Shown in pieces: positions 56,037 through 64,000 of a stretch of DNA of 64,000 bases. Origin of the DNA: Mesorhizobium qingshengii. GTDB lineage: Bacteria; Pseudomonadota; Alphaproteobacteria; Rhizobiales; Rhizobiaceae. The DNA is taken from contig NZ_FMXM01000009.1 of NCBI RefSeq assembly GCF_900103325.1, positions 186,001 through 250,000 of the forward strand, written 5' to 3'. Made by a program: the position numbers and the translations under genes. How positions within the stretch are numbered: the stretch's first letter is position 1; each line of letters opens with the position of its first letter. The notes under the pieces are model-generated. The model ran no database searches. It was not told the origin of the DNA and was given only the letters and a program-made list of their open reading frames with translations.

Positions 56037-56960
56037 ATGCTCTGGAGAGGCCGTCGTCAGAGTGACAACATCGAGGATGACCGCAGCGACAGCGGTGGCG
56101 GTATCGGCGGCGGCAGCCCCGGTCAGTTCCGCATCCCGATCGGCGGCCGTGCCGGCGGCGGTGGCAGCATCTTCCTCGTCATCCTGGTGGTGCTTGCCGG
56201 ATGGTATTTCGGCTTCGATCCGTCGACGATCCTGGGTGGTGGCGATGGCGGACTGGCGCCGGGCGGCGGCGAGGTCACCGACAATAGCGGCGGCCAGGAC
56301 AGCGGCGCGGGCGCGCCCGCGAACGACGAGATGAAGCAGTTCGTGGCCACCGTGCTGGCCGAGACCGAAGACACCTGGACCGGAATCTTCAAGTCGCAAG
56401 GGTTGACCTATGAGGACCCGAAGCTGGTGCTGTTCAGCGGCCAGGTCCGCTCGGCCTGCGGCTTTGCCTCCGCGGCGGCCGGTCCGTTCTATTGTCCCGG
56501 CGACCACAAGGTCTATCTCGACATGACCTTCTTCCAGCAGCTCGATCAGCAGTTCGGCGCTTCCGGCGAATTCGCCCGTGCCTATGTCGTCGCGCATGAG
56601 GTCGGCCACCACGTGCAGAACCTGACCGGCATCATGTCCAAGTTTGATCAGATGCGGCAAGGCATGAGCGAAGCCGATGCCAATCAGCTGTCGGTGCGCA
56701 TCGAGCTGCAGGCCGACTGCTTCGCCGGCGTGTGGGCGCACTACACCGCGCAGAAGGGCATATTGGAGCAGGGCGACATCGAAAGCGCGCTGAATGCCGC
56801 CAAGCAGATCGGCGACGACACGCTGCAGAAGAAGACGCAGGGCTATGTCGTGCCGGAAAGCTTCAACCACGGCACCTCGCAGCAGCGGCAGACCTGGCTG
56901 GCGCGCGGCTACAAGAGCGGCAAGCTTTCGGACTGCAATACGCTGAGCGGGCCGATCTGA
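56037..56960 (+). CDS. Neutral zinc metallopeptidase, YpfJ family
   Basis: A 307-residue protein. A Gly-rich, charged N-terminus (about 1-43) precedes one membrane helix (FLVILVVLAGWYFGF), then a Gly-rich linker and the periplasmic peptidase domain. VVAHEVGHHVQNLTG holds the HExxH zinc site, and IELQADCFAGVWAHY supplies the third ligand glutamate. CGFASAAAGPFYCPGDHKVYLD is typical of the family. Its target is unknown. ACGAGGAG precedes the ATG. Confidence 0.92.
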   Translation: MLWRGRRQSDNIEDDRSDSGGGIGGGSPGQFRIPIGGRAGGGGSIFLVILVVLAGWYFGFDPSTILGGGDGGLAPGGGEVTDNSGGQDSGAGAPANDEMKQFVATVLAETEDTWTGIFKSQGLTYEDPKLVLFSGQVRSACGFASAAAGPFYCPGDHKVYLDMTFFQQLDQQFGASGEFARAYVVAHEVGHHVQNLTGIMSKFDQMRQGMSEADANQLSVRIELQADCFAGVWAHYTAQKGILEQGDIESALNAAKQIGDDTLQKKTQGYVVPESFNHGTSQQRQTWLARGYKSGKLSDCNTLSGPI

Positions 56961-57152
56961 GGAGATTGTCTGGAAATTCTGCTCTGTCGGCCATCTAGCG
57001 GCTTTTTCTGCGCTTCCGGTGCTCACGGACCAAATGTCCGCTCCGCTCCGGTTCTCGAAACCACGACTATATGGCTCGCCACAGCGAATTTCGAAACAGT
57101 CTCGGGCGCGTTTCCCAACGCTGATCTGATGGTAAAGACGCCGTCAGGGAGA

Positions 57153-57174
57153 GGCAGGATCAACGATTCCTGCC
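57153..57174. terminator. Possible terminator between the peptidase and MFS genes
   Basis: GGCAGGA pairs with TCCTGCC around eight bases, and flanking GGGA/TCCC extends it. There is no strong T-run, so the call is weak. Confidence 0.3.
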
Positions 57175-57184
57175 CGTTCCCTTA

Positions 57185-57213
57185 TTGTTCCTTGCGGCGG
57201 GCTCGCCTATAAG
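57185..57213 (+). promoter_or_regulatory. Promoter of the MFS gene at 57260
   Basis: TTGTTC (57185-57190) and TATAAG (57208-57213) are separated by 17 bp, giving a start site about 40 bp upstream of the ATG. Confidence 0.5.
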
Positions 57214-57259
57214 GTGCGTCCGCCTGCGCCCCAGGGCGAGCAGAGGAGCTTGACCCACT

Positions 57260-58525
57260 ATGATCGACCCCAAAACCGCCAGGCGGGGCCTCGCGCTTGT
57301 TTTCACCACGCTGCTGCTCGACATTATCGGCTTCGGCATCATCATGCCGGTGCTGCCCGCCTATCTCAGGGAGTTGACCGGCGTCGGCATCAGCGAGGCG
57401 GCGATCGAAGGCGGCTGGCTGTTCTTCGTCTATGCGGCCATGCAGTTCTTCTTCGCGCCCGTCATGGGAGGGTTGAGCGACCGGTTCGGACGGCGGCCGA
57501 TCCTGCTCGCTTCCGTGCTGACGTTCGCTATCGACAATCTGATCTGCGCCGTCGCCTGGTCCTACTCGATGCTGTTCATAGGGCGCGTGCTGGCCGGCAT
57601 TTCGGGCGCCAGCTATTCGACGACATCGGCCTTCATCGCTGACATTTCGACCGATGAGAACCGGGCGAAGAATTTCGGCCTGCTCGGGATGGCTTTTGGC
57701 GTCGGCTTCGTCATCGGGCCGGTTCTGGGCGGGCTGCTCGGCACGTTCGGGCCTCGCGTACCGTTCTATTTTGCCGCCGGCCTTGCCTTCGCGAATTTCC
57801 TGATCGCGCTGTTCTTCCTTCCGGAAACGCTTGATAACAAGCACCGCCGCCGCTTCGAGTGGAAACGCGCCAATCCGGTCGGCACGCTTCTCCAGATGCG
57901 CAGGTATGAAGGCATTGGCTGGATCGGGCTTGTCTTCTTCCTGATGACGCTTGGGCACATGATGTATCCCGCGGTGTGGTCGTTCGTCTCCAATTACCGC
58001 TATGGCTGGAGCGAGCAGCAGATCGGCTTTTCGCTCGGTGCCTTCGGCCTGTGCGGGGCGATCGTCATGGCGACGGTCCTGCCGCGCGTGATCCCCAGGC
58101 TTGGCGAGTGGAAGACGGCGGCAATCGGTCTCGCGTTCACCGCGCTCAGCGCCTTTGGCTACGCCTTCGCGTCGCAAGGCTGGATGATTTATGCGGTGAT
58201 CGTCGTCGGCTGTCTCGAAGCGCTGGCCGACCCGCCGCTCAGGAGCCTTGCCGCCGCCAAGGTGCCGCCTTCGGCGCAGGGCGAACTGCAGGGTGCGATG
58301 ACCTCGATCTTCTCGATAACCTCGATCATCACGCCGCTGCTCTATACGGCGATCTTTTCCTGGTTCACGGGGTCGAACGCGCCGGTCGTGTTCGATGGCG
58401 CGCCCTATCTCGTCGGCGCATGTTTCCTGATGCTGGCGCTCCTCGTCTTCATCACGAAAGTGGCCAGGCCGGCGGCGCTCGGAAATGTCACGACCGGGGT
58501 GGCGAAAGACGGAGCACAGATATGA
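57260..58525 (+). CDS. TetA-like MFS drug-efflux transporter
   Basis: A 421-residue protein with 12 predicted helices. LLDIIGFGIIMPVLPAYL in helix 1, MGGLSDRFGRRPILL (motif A) and GFVIGPVLGGLLG (motif C) match the TCR/Tet family of proton antiporters. Chromosomal homologues in rhizobia are common and need not confer tetracycline resistance. The ATG is 10-11 bases after AGAGGAG. It converges with carA, 31 bp apart. Confidence 0.88.
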   Translation: MIDPKTARRGLALVFTTLLLDIIGFGIIMPVLPAYLRELTGVGISEAAIEGGWLFFVYAAMQFFFAPVMGGLSDRFGRRPILLASVLTFAIDNLICAVAWSYSMLFIGRVLAGISGASYSTTSAFIADISTDENRAKNFGLLGMAFGVGFVIGPVLGGLLGTFGPRVPFYFAAGLAFANFLIALFFLPETLDNKHRRRFEWKRANPVGTLLQMRRYEGIGWIGLVFFLMTLGHMMYPAVWSFVSNYRYGWSEQQIGFSLGAFGLCGAIVMATVLPRVIPRLGEWKTAAIGLAFTALSAFGYAFASQGWMIYAVIVVGCLEALADPPLRSLAAAKVPPSAQGELQGAMTSIFSITSIITPLLYTAIFSWFTGSNAPVVFDGAPYLVGACFLMLALLVFITKVARPAALGNVTTGVAKDGAQI

Positions 58526-58556
58526 ACCGTGAGGGGGGCAGCGCTAACGGATCGAG

Positions 58557-59762
58557 CTAAGCCCGCTCGGCCAGCAATTCCTCGCCGCGCTTTTGGCGGA
58601 TCAGGTTGACGAAGCGGCGGAACAGATAGTGCGAATCCTGCGGGCCGGGCGAGGCCTCGGGGTGATGCTGGACCGAGAACACCGGACGGCCGGTGAGCGC
58701 GATGCCGCAGTTCGAGCCGTCGAACAGCGAGACATGGGTTTCCTCGACGCCCTCGGGCAGCGAGTCGGCGTCGACGGCAAAGCCATGGTTCATCGAGACG
58801 ATCTCGACCTTGCCTGTCGTGTGGTCCTTGACCGGATGGTTGGCGCCGTGATGGCCCTGATGCATCTTGGCGGTCTTGCCGCCCAGCGCCAGCGCCAGCA
58901 TCTGGTGGCCGAGGCAGATGCCGAACACCGGGATGTCGGTCTTGAGCAGGTCCTGGATGACCGGCACAGCATAGTCGCCGGTGGCTTCCGGATCGCCGGG
59001 GCCGTTGGAGAGGAAGATGCCATCCGGCTGCATGGCGAGGATCTCCTCGGCGCCGGTGCTGGCCGGCACCACGGTGACCTTGGCGCCGAGACCGGCGAGC
59101 AGGCGCAATATGTTGCGCTTGACGCCATAGTCGATGGCCACGACATGCATGGACGGCGCGTCCTGCTCGCCAAAGCCTTCGTTCCACACCCATGGCGTCT
59201 CGCGCCAGACGGAGGACTGGCCCGAGGTGACCTCCTTGGCGAGATCGAGCCCGATCAGGCCGGACCACGCGGCGGCGCGGCGCTTCAGATCGTCGAGGTC
59301 GAACACGCCGTCGGGCGCATGCGCGATAACGGCGTTCGGCATGCCCTTTTCGCGGATCAGCGCGGTCAGCGCGCGGGTGTCGATGCCCGACAGGGCAACG
59401 ATGCCGCGCTTCTTCAGCCACTGGTCGAGGCCGGCGCCGGCGCGATAGTTGGAGGGGTTGGTGACATCGGCCTTGAACACCGCACCGACGGCGCCGGCGC
59501 GGACGGCCGGATTCAGATCCTCGATGTCCTCGTCATTGGTGCCGATGTTGCCGATATGCGGGAATGTGAAGGTGACGATCTGACCGGCATAGGACGGGTC
59601 GGTGAGGATCTCCTGATAGCCGGTCAGCGCGGTGTTGAAGCAGACTTCGGCGACGGCGGAGCCGGTGGCGCCCAGGCCGCGACCCTCGATGACGGTGCCG
59701 TCGGCCAGCACCAGAAGGGCGGTCGGCTTGTCGGTGGTCCAGGCGGGCGTCATCTCGGCCAT
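58557..59762 (-). CDS. carA: Carbamoyl-phosphate synthase, small subunit
   Basis: A 401-residue glutamine amidotransferase subunit. The N-terminal CPSase domain (1-150) includes LTGYQEILTDPSYAGQIVTF, and the class I amidotransferase domain has GICLGHQMLALALGG with the nucleophilic cysteine and VQHHPEASPGP with the histidine and glutamate. It hydrolyses glutamine and passes ammonia to CarB, encoded at 38877. AGGAG precedes the ATG. It is divergent from yqeY, a gene pair usual in alphaproteobacteria. Confidence 0.97.
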   Translation of the reverse strand: MAEMTPAWTTDKPTALLVLADGTVIEGRGLGATGSAVAEVCFNTALTGYQEILTDPSYAGQIVTFTFPHIGNIGTNDEDIEDLNPAVRAGAVGAVFKADVTNPSNYRAGAGLDQWLKKRGIVALSGIDTRALTALIREKGMPNAVIAHAPDGVFDLDDLKRRAAAWSGLIGLDLAKEVTSGQSSVWRETPWVWNEGFGEQDAPSMHVVAIDYGVKRNILRLLAGLGAKVTVVPASTGAEEILAMQPDGIFLSNGPGDPEATGDYAVPVIQDLLKTDIPVFGICLGHQMLALALGGKTAKMHQGHHGANHPVKDHTTGKVEIVSMNHGFAVDADSLPEGVEETHVSLFDGSNCGIALTGRPVFSVQHHPEASPGPQDSHYLFRRFVNLIRQKRGEELLAERA

Positions 59763-60039
59763 AGCGGCACTCCTATCGGGCTGTGCGTTTCAATCGGCCC
59801 GGCAGGCCATCCGCGCAGCAAACCGCGCAAAGCAGCGAATTCGCGGCTTCCACGCACCTAATCTTCAGTTCATGCAAGGCCCAGTACATAGGGGAACGGG
59901 GCAGAGCGGTCAATGATGATGCGAAATGCCGCTTGGATTTATTTCATCAAGCAATATCAGAGGCTTGCCCTGACATATCAGGGTTTGCGTTGGCTTGTCC
60001 CCGGCGCTATTGTCCGCGCCGATCGAAGGAGAAAGCACC

Positions 60040-60489
60040 ATGCGCGGAAAAATCGCCGAATCCCTGAAGAGCGCGATGAAGGCGCAGGACAAGCACCGGC
60101 TGCCGACGCTGCGGCTGATCCAGGCCGCCATCCACGACCGCGACATCGCCAATCGCGGCGCCGGCAAGCAGCCGTCCAGCGACGAGGAGATCCTGCAGAT
60201 TCTGGCCAAGATGGTGAAGCAGCGCGAGGAATCGGCCAAGGCATTCGACGACGGCAAGCGGCCTGAGCTGGCCGCGCAGGAGCGCGGCGAGATGGAGATC
60301 ATCCGCGACTTCCTGCCGACACAGCTCGACGATGCGGCAATAGCGGCGGCGGCGCGCGAGGCGATCGCGGCGACAGGAGCCGCCAGCCAGAAAGACATGG
60401 GCAAGGTGATCGCCGCGCTGAAGCAGAAATATGCCGGCCAGATGGATTTCGGCAAGGCGAGCGGCATCGTCAAGGGCCTGCTGCAGTAG
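60040..60489 (+). CDS. GatB/YqeY-domain protein
   Basis: A 149-residue helical protein. MRGKIAESLKSAMKAQDKHRLPTLR at the start, the middle KQREESAKAFDDGKRPELAAQE and the end GKVIAALKQKYAGQMDFGKASGIVKGLL are the standard YqeY signature, related to the tail domain of the GatB subunit of amidotransferase. Its cellular role is not settled; a tRNA-linked one is suspected. GAAGGAG precedes the ATG at 60040, which is preferred over an in-frame ATG at 59995. Confidence 0.93.
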   Translation: MRGKIAESLKSAMKAQDKHRLPTLRLIQAAIHDRDIANRGAGKQPSSDEEILQILAKMVKQREESAKAFDDGKRPELAAQERGEMEIIRDFLPTQLDDAAIAAAAREAIAATGAASQKDMGKVIAALKQKYAGQMDFGKASGIVKGLLQ

Positions 60490-60633
60490 GGCGATTTCCC
60501 GCTCTCTGCCGGCGGTTCACCTGTCGAACATTGAATACTCCGCAGAGTTCATGCCGTGCTCGATTTTCTGCGCTGAACGGGAGCGCCTAGCCAACACAGT
60601 GCGTGAGGTTCGCGGTCTATCGGAGCGCGAACT

Positions 60634-61635
60634 TCAAGGTTCCTTGCAAATCGGCACCGGCTGGGGCGGCGGTGCCGGATGATCCTTCTTGTACTGCGCG
60701 ATGATTGGCTCGAGGGTTTTTCGCGGCCAAAATTTCGGAGAGCCGATTTCCTTCAGGCAGGATGCATTCCAATAGGGCCCGGCGCCTGACAGCGAACGAC
60801 CGGTCGCCGCCGCTTGGGCGACGGCGGCGATGTCGCGTGATTCAGGATAGATATAGAGCGTGGTCGGATTGTCCTTCACCATCGGGACGATCCGCTCCGC
60901 GTCCGCCGGTGACCAACTGGTGCAGCCATTGCTGCGGCCGCCGGCATAGTCCACCAGCTTGCCAAACGGCACGTAACCATCATGGTCGGCGTATGAGCGG
61001 TTCGGACTTTTCCGAAGACACATGCCGCGCAGCACCTGGGCCGCGTGGCCGCCGATCACCCGCTGTCTGGCATTGGCGGTTTCGCCTTCGCCGTCAAATT
61101 GCACGAAGGTGCGCTGGAAAACCGCGTCCTGTTTCGCCCCGACGCGGTAGTAGCCCTTGAACGACGTTTTTTCCTCGCCGGTCATGTAGGCCCCGCCGGC
61201 CGTCAATTCCGAATCCATCGCGTTGCCGAAGTTCTTCGCGCACCGTCTTCCATTCGCGAAATCGACGACGCCTTTCAAGTTCCGGCCGCCGCCGTGACCC
61301 GCCGAAACCGCGCGAAACGACTGGTTGGCTTCGCAGATGATGTAGTAGCGGCGGCCCAGTTCGCCATTGCCCAGATCGCCGGGGCGTGTCGCGTCCATGG
61401 CGAAGTAGCAGGGATTCTTGACGGCGCCTTCTCCCACCTTCTTCAGGTAAAGCGCGCGGGCCCGCTCAAGCACCACTTGTGCGATTTGACCTTCGCCTTC
61501 GCCGACATGGACCTGCAGCCATGCCGGAACGCCCGATGGCTGCAATGCGGCAAAGGACCGGACTGATGCCGTCAAGGCGATAACGACGAGGACGAGGCCG
61601 GTGACGACACCAAGCGGGACAGATCTCAACCGCAC
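60634..61635 (-). CDS. L,D-transpeptidase-like protein (YkuD_2 family)
   Basis: A 333-residue exported protein with an N-terminal signal anchor (VVTGLVLVVIALTASV). RRYYIICEANQSFRAVSAGHGGG, YRVGAKQ and GGRSNGCTSWSPADAERIVP match the YkuD_2 murein L,D-transpeptidase-type catalytic domain, with the nucleophilic cysteine in SNGC. It may cross-link or modify peptidoglycan. Translation starts at a GTG with AGGAG nine bases upstream. The C-terminal extension is Pro-rich. Confidence 0.83.
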   Translation of the reverse strand: MRLRSVPLGVVTGLVLVVIALTASVRSFAALQPSGVPAWLQVHVGEGEGQIAQVVLERARALYLKKVGEGAVKNPCYFAMDATRPGDLGNGELGRRYYIICEANQSFRAVSAGHGGGRNLKGVVDFANGRRCAKNFGNAMDSELTAGGAYMTGEEKTSFKGYYRVGAKQDAVFQRTFVQFDGEGETANARQRVIGGHAAQVLRGMCLRKSPNRSYADHDGYVPFGKLVDYAGGRSNGCTSWSPADAERIVPMVKDNPTTLYIYPESRDIAAVAQAAATGRSLSGAGPYWNASCLKEIGSPKFWPRKTLEPIIAQYKKDHPAPPPQPVPICKEP

Positions 61636-61952
61636 CGGATCATTCTCCTGTCGAGGCCGTTTTGCGGTTCCTTGCGGGTTGCCGCCATGAATCGATCATA
61701 AATGGCCTCGCGCCAATCGGCGAAACACATCTTGTTCAGCGCACCGCACGCCGATGCCGAAATTGCCCGCTGTGAACATCCTCGATTTTCGATCTTCAAG
61801 AATTGGGCTATGATTTGATTCTGGCGCGGCCCGCGCCTCCTCCCTCCACCGGGAAAGCATCATTCATGCAGGGCTATCCGATCACCGAACCGACTGTTCG
61901 AGCACCAGGCATAAGGAGGGGTTGCGAAAAAGGCTCGCACCAGGAGGTTGTG
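61636..61952. other. 317-bp intergenic region before the DnaB-like gene
   Basis: It lies between two divergent genes. TATGAT at 61809 could be a -10 box, with a poor -35 (TTTTCG). An ATG at 61866 opens a longer in-frame start for the DnaB-like gene but lacks a ribosome-binding site. Nothing else is recognisable. Confidence 0.35.
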
Positions 61953-62667
61953 ATGAAGCTATCCGCGCCTGTCCACCATCTGAAGCGTCAAGCCAGATTG
62001 TTGTCCCGCGAGGGCAAGATTCCGCTCCACGAGGCGCTTGATCGTGTTGCGGCACAAGAAGGCTTTGCCAGCTGGAGCCTGCTTGCAGGCAAGGCAGCCG
62101 AAACGGCGCCTGCCGGCGGATTGTTCGCGCAACTGGCGCCCGGCGACCTGGTTCTGGTCGGCGCGCGACCAGGGCACGGCAAGACCCTTATGAGCCTCGA
62201 ACTCGCGGTGGAGGCCATGAAGTCCGGCAATCGGGGTGTTTTCTTCACGTTGGAATATACGCAAAAGGATGTGCTGGACCGGTTTCGCGCCATCGGTGTG
62301 GAGCCGGCGCATTTCAACCACTTGTTCGAATTCGACAATTCCGACGCGATCAGTGCCGACTGACATCGTCAGGGCGTTGCGGGTGGCGCCGCGCGGCACG
62401 CTGGTCGTCATAGATTATCTGCAACTGCTCGATCAGAAGCGGGAAAACCCGGACCTGATGGCGCAGGTCCGCACGCTGAAGGCCTTTGCGCGCGACAGGG
62501 GATTGATCCTCGTCTTCATCTCTCAGATCGACCGCTCATACAATCCGGCGACGAAGCCGTGTCCCGATATCGGCGATGTCCGGTTGCCGAACCCGCTGGA
62601 TCTGTCGCTGTTCAACAAGACGTGTTTCCTGAACAAGGGTGAAATCAGGTTCCAGGCAGCGCGCTGA
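61953..62667 (+). pseudogene. DnaB-like RecA-fold ATPase gene with a frameshift
   Basis: The first frame from 61953 gives a short helical N-terminus (VHHLKRQARLLSREGKIPLH) and a P-loop GARPGHGKTLMSLELAVEAM, then stops at 62363. A second frame continues DIVRALRVAPRGTLVVIDYLQLLDQKR (Walker B) and LILVFISQIDRSY to 62667. A single extra T at 62361 accounts for the shift. Together they form a RecA-fold domain like the C-terminal half of DnaB helicase, without the DnaB N-terminal domain. AGGAGG precedes the ATG. Mutation and sequencing error cannot be told apart. Confidence 0.75.
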
Positions 62668-62686
62668 CGATCTGGTCCGGCAGCCC

Positions 62687-63640
62687 TCATTGCGCTGCCG
62701 CCGGCAGGTTGAGGGGCTGCGCGACCGGTGCCGGATCGTGCTGCTCGCGCATTGCGTCGGCCGACTGGCGAACCACTTCGGAAATTCTCAGGAGCTGCCT
62801 GGCGATCGGGCTTGTCTTGCGCCAGATCATGCCGATCGTTCGCGAGGGCTGCGGGCTGGCGAAGCGGGCGATGGAGACAGATGCCGAGCGTGTCTCCACC
62901 GGCACGGCCATTTCCGGGATCAAGGTGACGCCGACGCCGGCGCCGACCATCTGGACGAGGGTCGAAAGCGAGCTGCCGTCCAGCAACTCCCTTGGTCGCG
63001 CCGAATGCATGTTGCAGAACGACAGCGCCTGGTCACGGAAGCAATGGCCTTCTTCCAGCAGGAGCAGCCGCATCTCGCGCAGCATTTCGCGATTGGGTAC
63101 CGGCTTGCCCTCGTCTTCGCCGGGCCGGACCAGCACGAAGTTCTCGGCGAACAGCACGATTTCCGACAGTGAAGGTTCCGACACCGGCAGCGCGACAATG
63201 GCCGCGTCGAGCCGGCCGTCGGCCAGCTCCTGGATCAGCTTCTGCGTCTGCGTCTCACGCACGTGGATATCGAGGCCATCATGCATGCGGGCGAGGTTGC
63301 CGATGATGGCGGGCAGAAGATATGGCGCGATCGTCGGGATCACGCCGATGCGCAGCCGTCCCACCAAATGGTCGCGCGAGGCCCGCGCCAGGTCCGCCAG
63401 TTCGTCCACCGAACGCAGGATGTCGCGGACGCGGAGCGCGAATTCCTCGCCGAAATTGGTCAGCCGGACCTGGCGCGCGCCTCTTTCGAAAAGCTCCGTG
63501 CCCAGCGTCTCTTCCAATTCCTTGATCTGCACCGAGATCGCAGGTTGCGAGATCGCACAGGCATCCGCCGCGCGACCGAAGTGGTTATGTCGCGCCAGCG
63601 CTTCGAAATAGCGCAACTGCTTCAGCGTCAGGTTCGCCAT
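62687..63640 (-). CDS. oxyR: Hydrogen-peroxide sensor regulator OxyR
   Basis: A 317-residue LysR-family regulator. The winged helix is in residues 1-60 (FGRAADACAISQPAISVQIKEL). Cys200 and Cys209 in EEGHCFRDQALSFCNMH match the redox pair of E. coli OxyR (199/208) in spacing and context, so peroxide should form a disulfide that activates it. The divergent katG, and perhaps the RNA between them, are the expected targets. The C-terminus (QHDPAPVAQPLNLPAAAQ) is a short low-complexity tail. Confidence 0.94.
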   Translation of the reverse strand: MANLTLKQLRYFEALARHNHFGRAADACAISQPAISVQIKELEETLGTELFERGARQVRLTNFGEEFALRVRDILRSVDELADLARASRDHLVGRLRIGVIPTIAPYLLPAIIGNLARMHDGLDIHVRETQTQKLIQELADGRLDAAIVALPVSEPSLSEIVLFAENFVLVRPGEDEGKPVPNREMLREMRLLLLEEGHCFRDQALSFCNMHSARPRELLDGSSLSTLVQMVGAGVGVTLIPEMAVPVETRSASVSIARFASPQPSRTIGMIWRKTSPIARQLLRISEVVRQSADAMREQHDPAPVAQPLNLPAAAQ

Positions 63641-63674
63641 AATGTCATCTTATCGCTGTAATCAGGAAATCCAA

Positions 63675-63703
63675 CTTAAACTAATCAAGCTCGTTTGCTA
63701 TAG
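63675..63703 (+). promoter_or_regulatory. Promoter toward katG in the oxyR-katG region
   Basis: CTTAAA (63675-63680) and CTATAG (63698-63703) are 17 bp apart in an AT-rich stretch starting 35 bp upstream of oxyR. An OxyR site would be expected around 63640-63690, but I cannot define the boxes. The start site would be near 63710, about 245 bp before katG. Confidence 0.45.
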
Positions 63704-63737
63704 GAGATGCAAGGGAGATAGGAGCAGCCGGTGTCAC

Positions 63738-63788
63738 ACAGGCCCGATCTCATGGGCATGAGTGGTGCGATCGGGCCTGTTTTGTTTT
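63738..63788 (+). terminator. Intrinsic terminator in the oxyR-katG region
   Basis: ACAGGCCCGATC and GATCGGGCCTGT form a perfect 12-bp stem with an inner CTCAT/ATGAG hairpin, followed by TTTTGTTTTC. It lies about 30-80 nt after the predicted promoter and 168 bp before katG. The rest of the region to 63955 holds only a short CAAGAC-A-GTCTTG palindrome. Confidence 0.8.
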
Positions 63789-63955
63789 CAAGACAGTCTT
63801 GTCCAAGGCAAGCTCCCGGCAGTAGGACATTTTGCATATTCGGGCTCCTGGCCATTGCGCCGGCCATGGAGCGGACCGTCTTCCAAGGGCATTCCTGACC
63901 CTTGTTCACGCAGCAGTTGAGGCACCGCCCAACACAGCCACGATCGGAGAAAGAC

Positions 63956-64000
63956 ATGGACGCCAACACCGACGACAACAGCAAGGGCAAATGCCCGATC
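63956..64000 (+). CDS. katG: Catalase-peroxidase, N-terminal fragment
   Basis: Only 15 codons are in the window: MDANTDDNSKGKCPI. This start is typical of rhizobial and other KatG proteins, and the divergent oxyR supports it. GGAGA lies 5-6 bases upstream of the ATG. The enzyme detoxifies hydrogen peroxide by catalase and peroxidase activity. The call rests on a short sequence plus context. Confidence 0.82.
   Translation, partial: MDANTDDNSKGKCPI

Noticed and set aside
57040..57120. tRNA-like GGTTCTCGAAACC
   Set aside because: It resembles a T-arm, but no acceptor stem, D-arm or anticodon arm fits around it.

Overview
The window reads as a core-chromosome segment of a high-GC alphaproteobacterium of the order Hyphomicrobiales (Rhizobiales), most likely Mesorhizobium or a close relative. 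Grounds: the protein style and gene order (lrp / trxB / LsrB-VtlR-type LysR, carA divergent from yqeY, oxyR divergent from katG), the complete ADP-heptose LPS core set, and palindromic intergenic repeats of the kind common in rhizobia. I see no prophage, insertion sequence, CRISPR array, rRNA or tRNA. Genus is inferred from resemblance, not from a search.

Layout. 0-8 kb: tail of a zinc-type dehydrogenase, a GltI-like binding protein, a CNNM/CorC membrane protein, an LssY_C protein, ChaC, two extensin-like (LAS-type) proteins, DUF3775 and TPR proteins. 8-16 kb: greA, then LPS inner-core genes: hldD-waaF-waaC on the minus strand, hldE-gmhA-gmhB on the plus strand, and a family 2 glycosyltransferase. 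16-20.5 kb: lrp, trxB, an LsrB/VtlR-like regulator, a small membrane methyltransferase and an 830-bp intergenic region with at least one, probably two, small RNAs. The first looks like AbcR, with a LysR-style palindrome upstream. 20.5-28 kb: an EF-G paralogue, a GGDEF-EAL protein, a cupin, aspartate aminotransferase and a coupled pair of EAL proteins. 28-38 kb: a GST, a toxin-antitoxin pair, cspA, ogt, a lytic transglycosylase, a frameshifted GNAT gene, a phage-type domain protein, DUF899, a gene remnant beside a BrkB/YihY gene of atypical composition, a cupin, tandem RidA paralogues separated by MITE-like palindromes, and an FAD monooxygenase. 38-53 kb: carB, an SH3-type periplasmic protein, a phosphoesterase, and several regulator/target pairs (ArsR/MFS, MarR/SDR, LysR/LysE, MntR/MntH), a RibD-like reductase and a PIMT-like methyltransferase. 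53-64 kb: a tiny basic protein, a large exported CxxCH protein, a YpfJ-type metallopeptidase, a TetA-like MFS pump, carA, yqeY, an L,D-transpeptidase-like protein, a frameshifted DnaB-like ATPase gene, oxyR and the start of katG.

How the genes work together. GmhA, HldE, GmhB and HldD make ADP-L-glycero-D-manno-heptose, which WaaC and WaaF add to lipid A-Kdo. CarA and CarB form carbamoyl-phosphate synthetase although about 16 kb apart. TrxB, the LsrB-like regulator, OxyR and KatG form a redox-defence theme. The most interesting parts are non-coding: the LsrB/VtlR-AbcR neighbourhood with a second structured RNA, an OxyS-like leader RNA between oxyR and katG, a greA leader terminator, and repeats that abut or supply stop codons.
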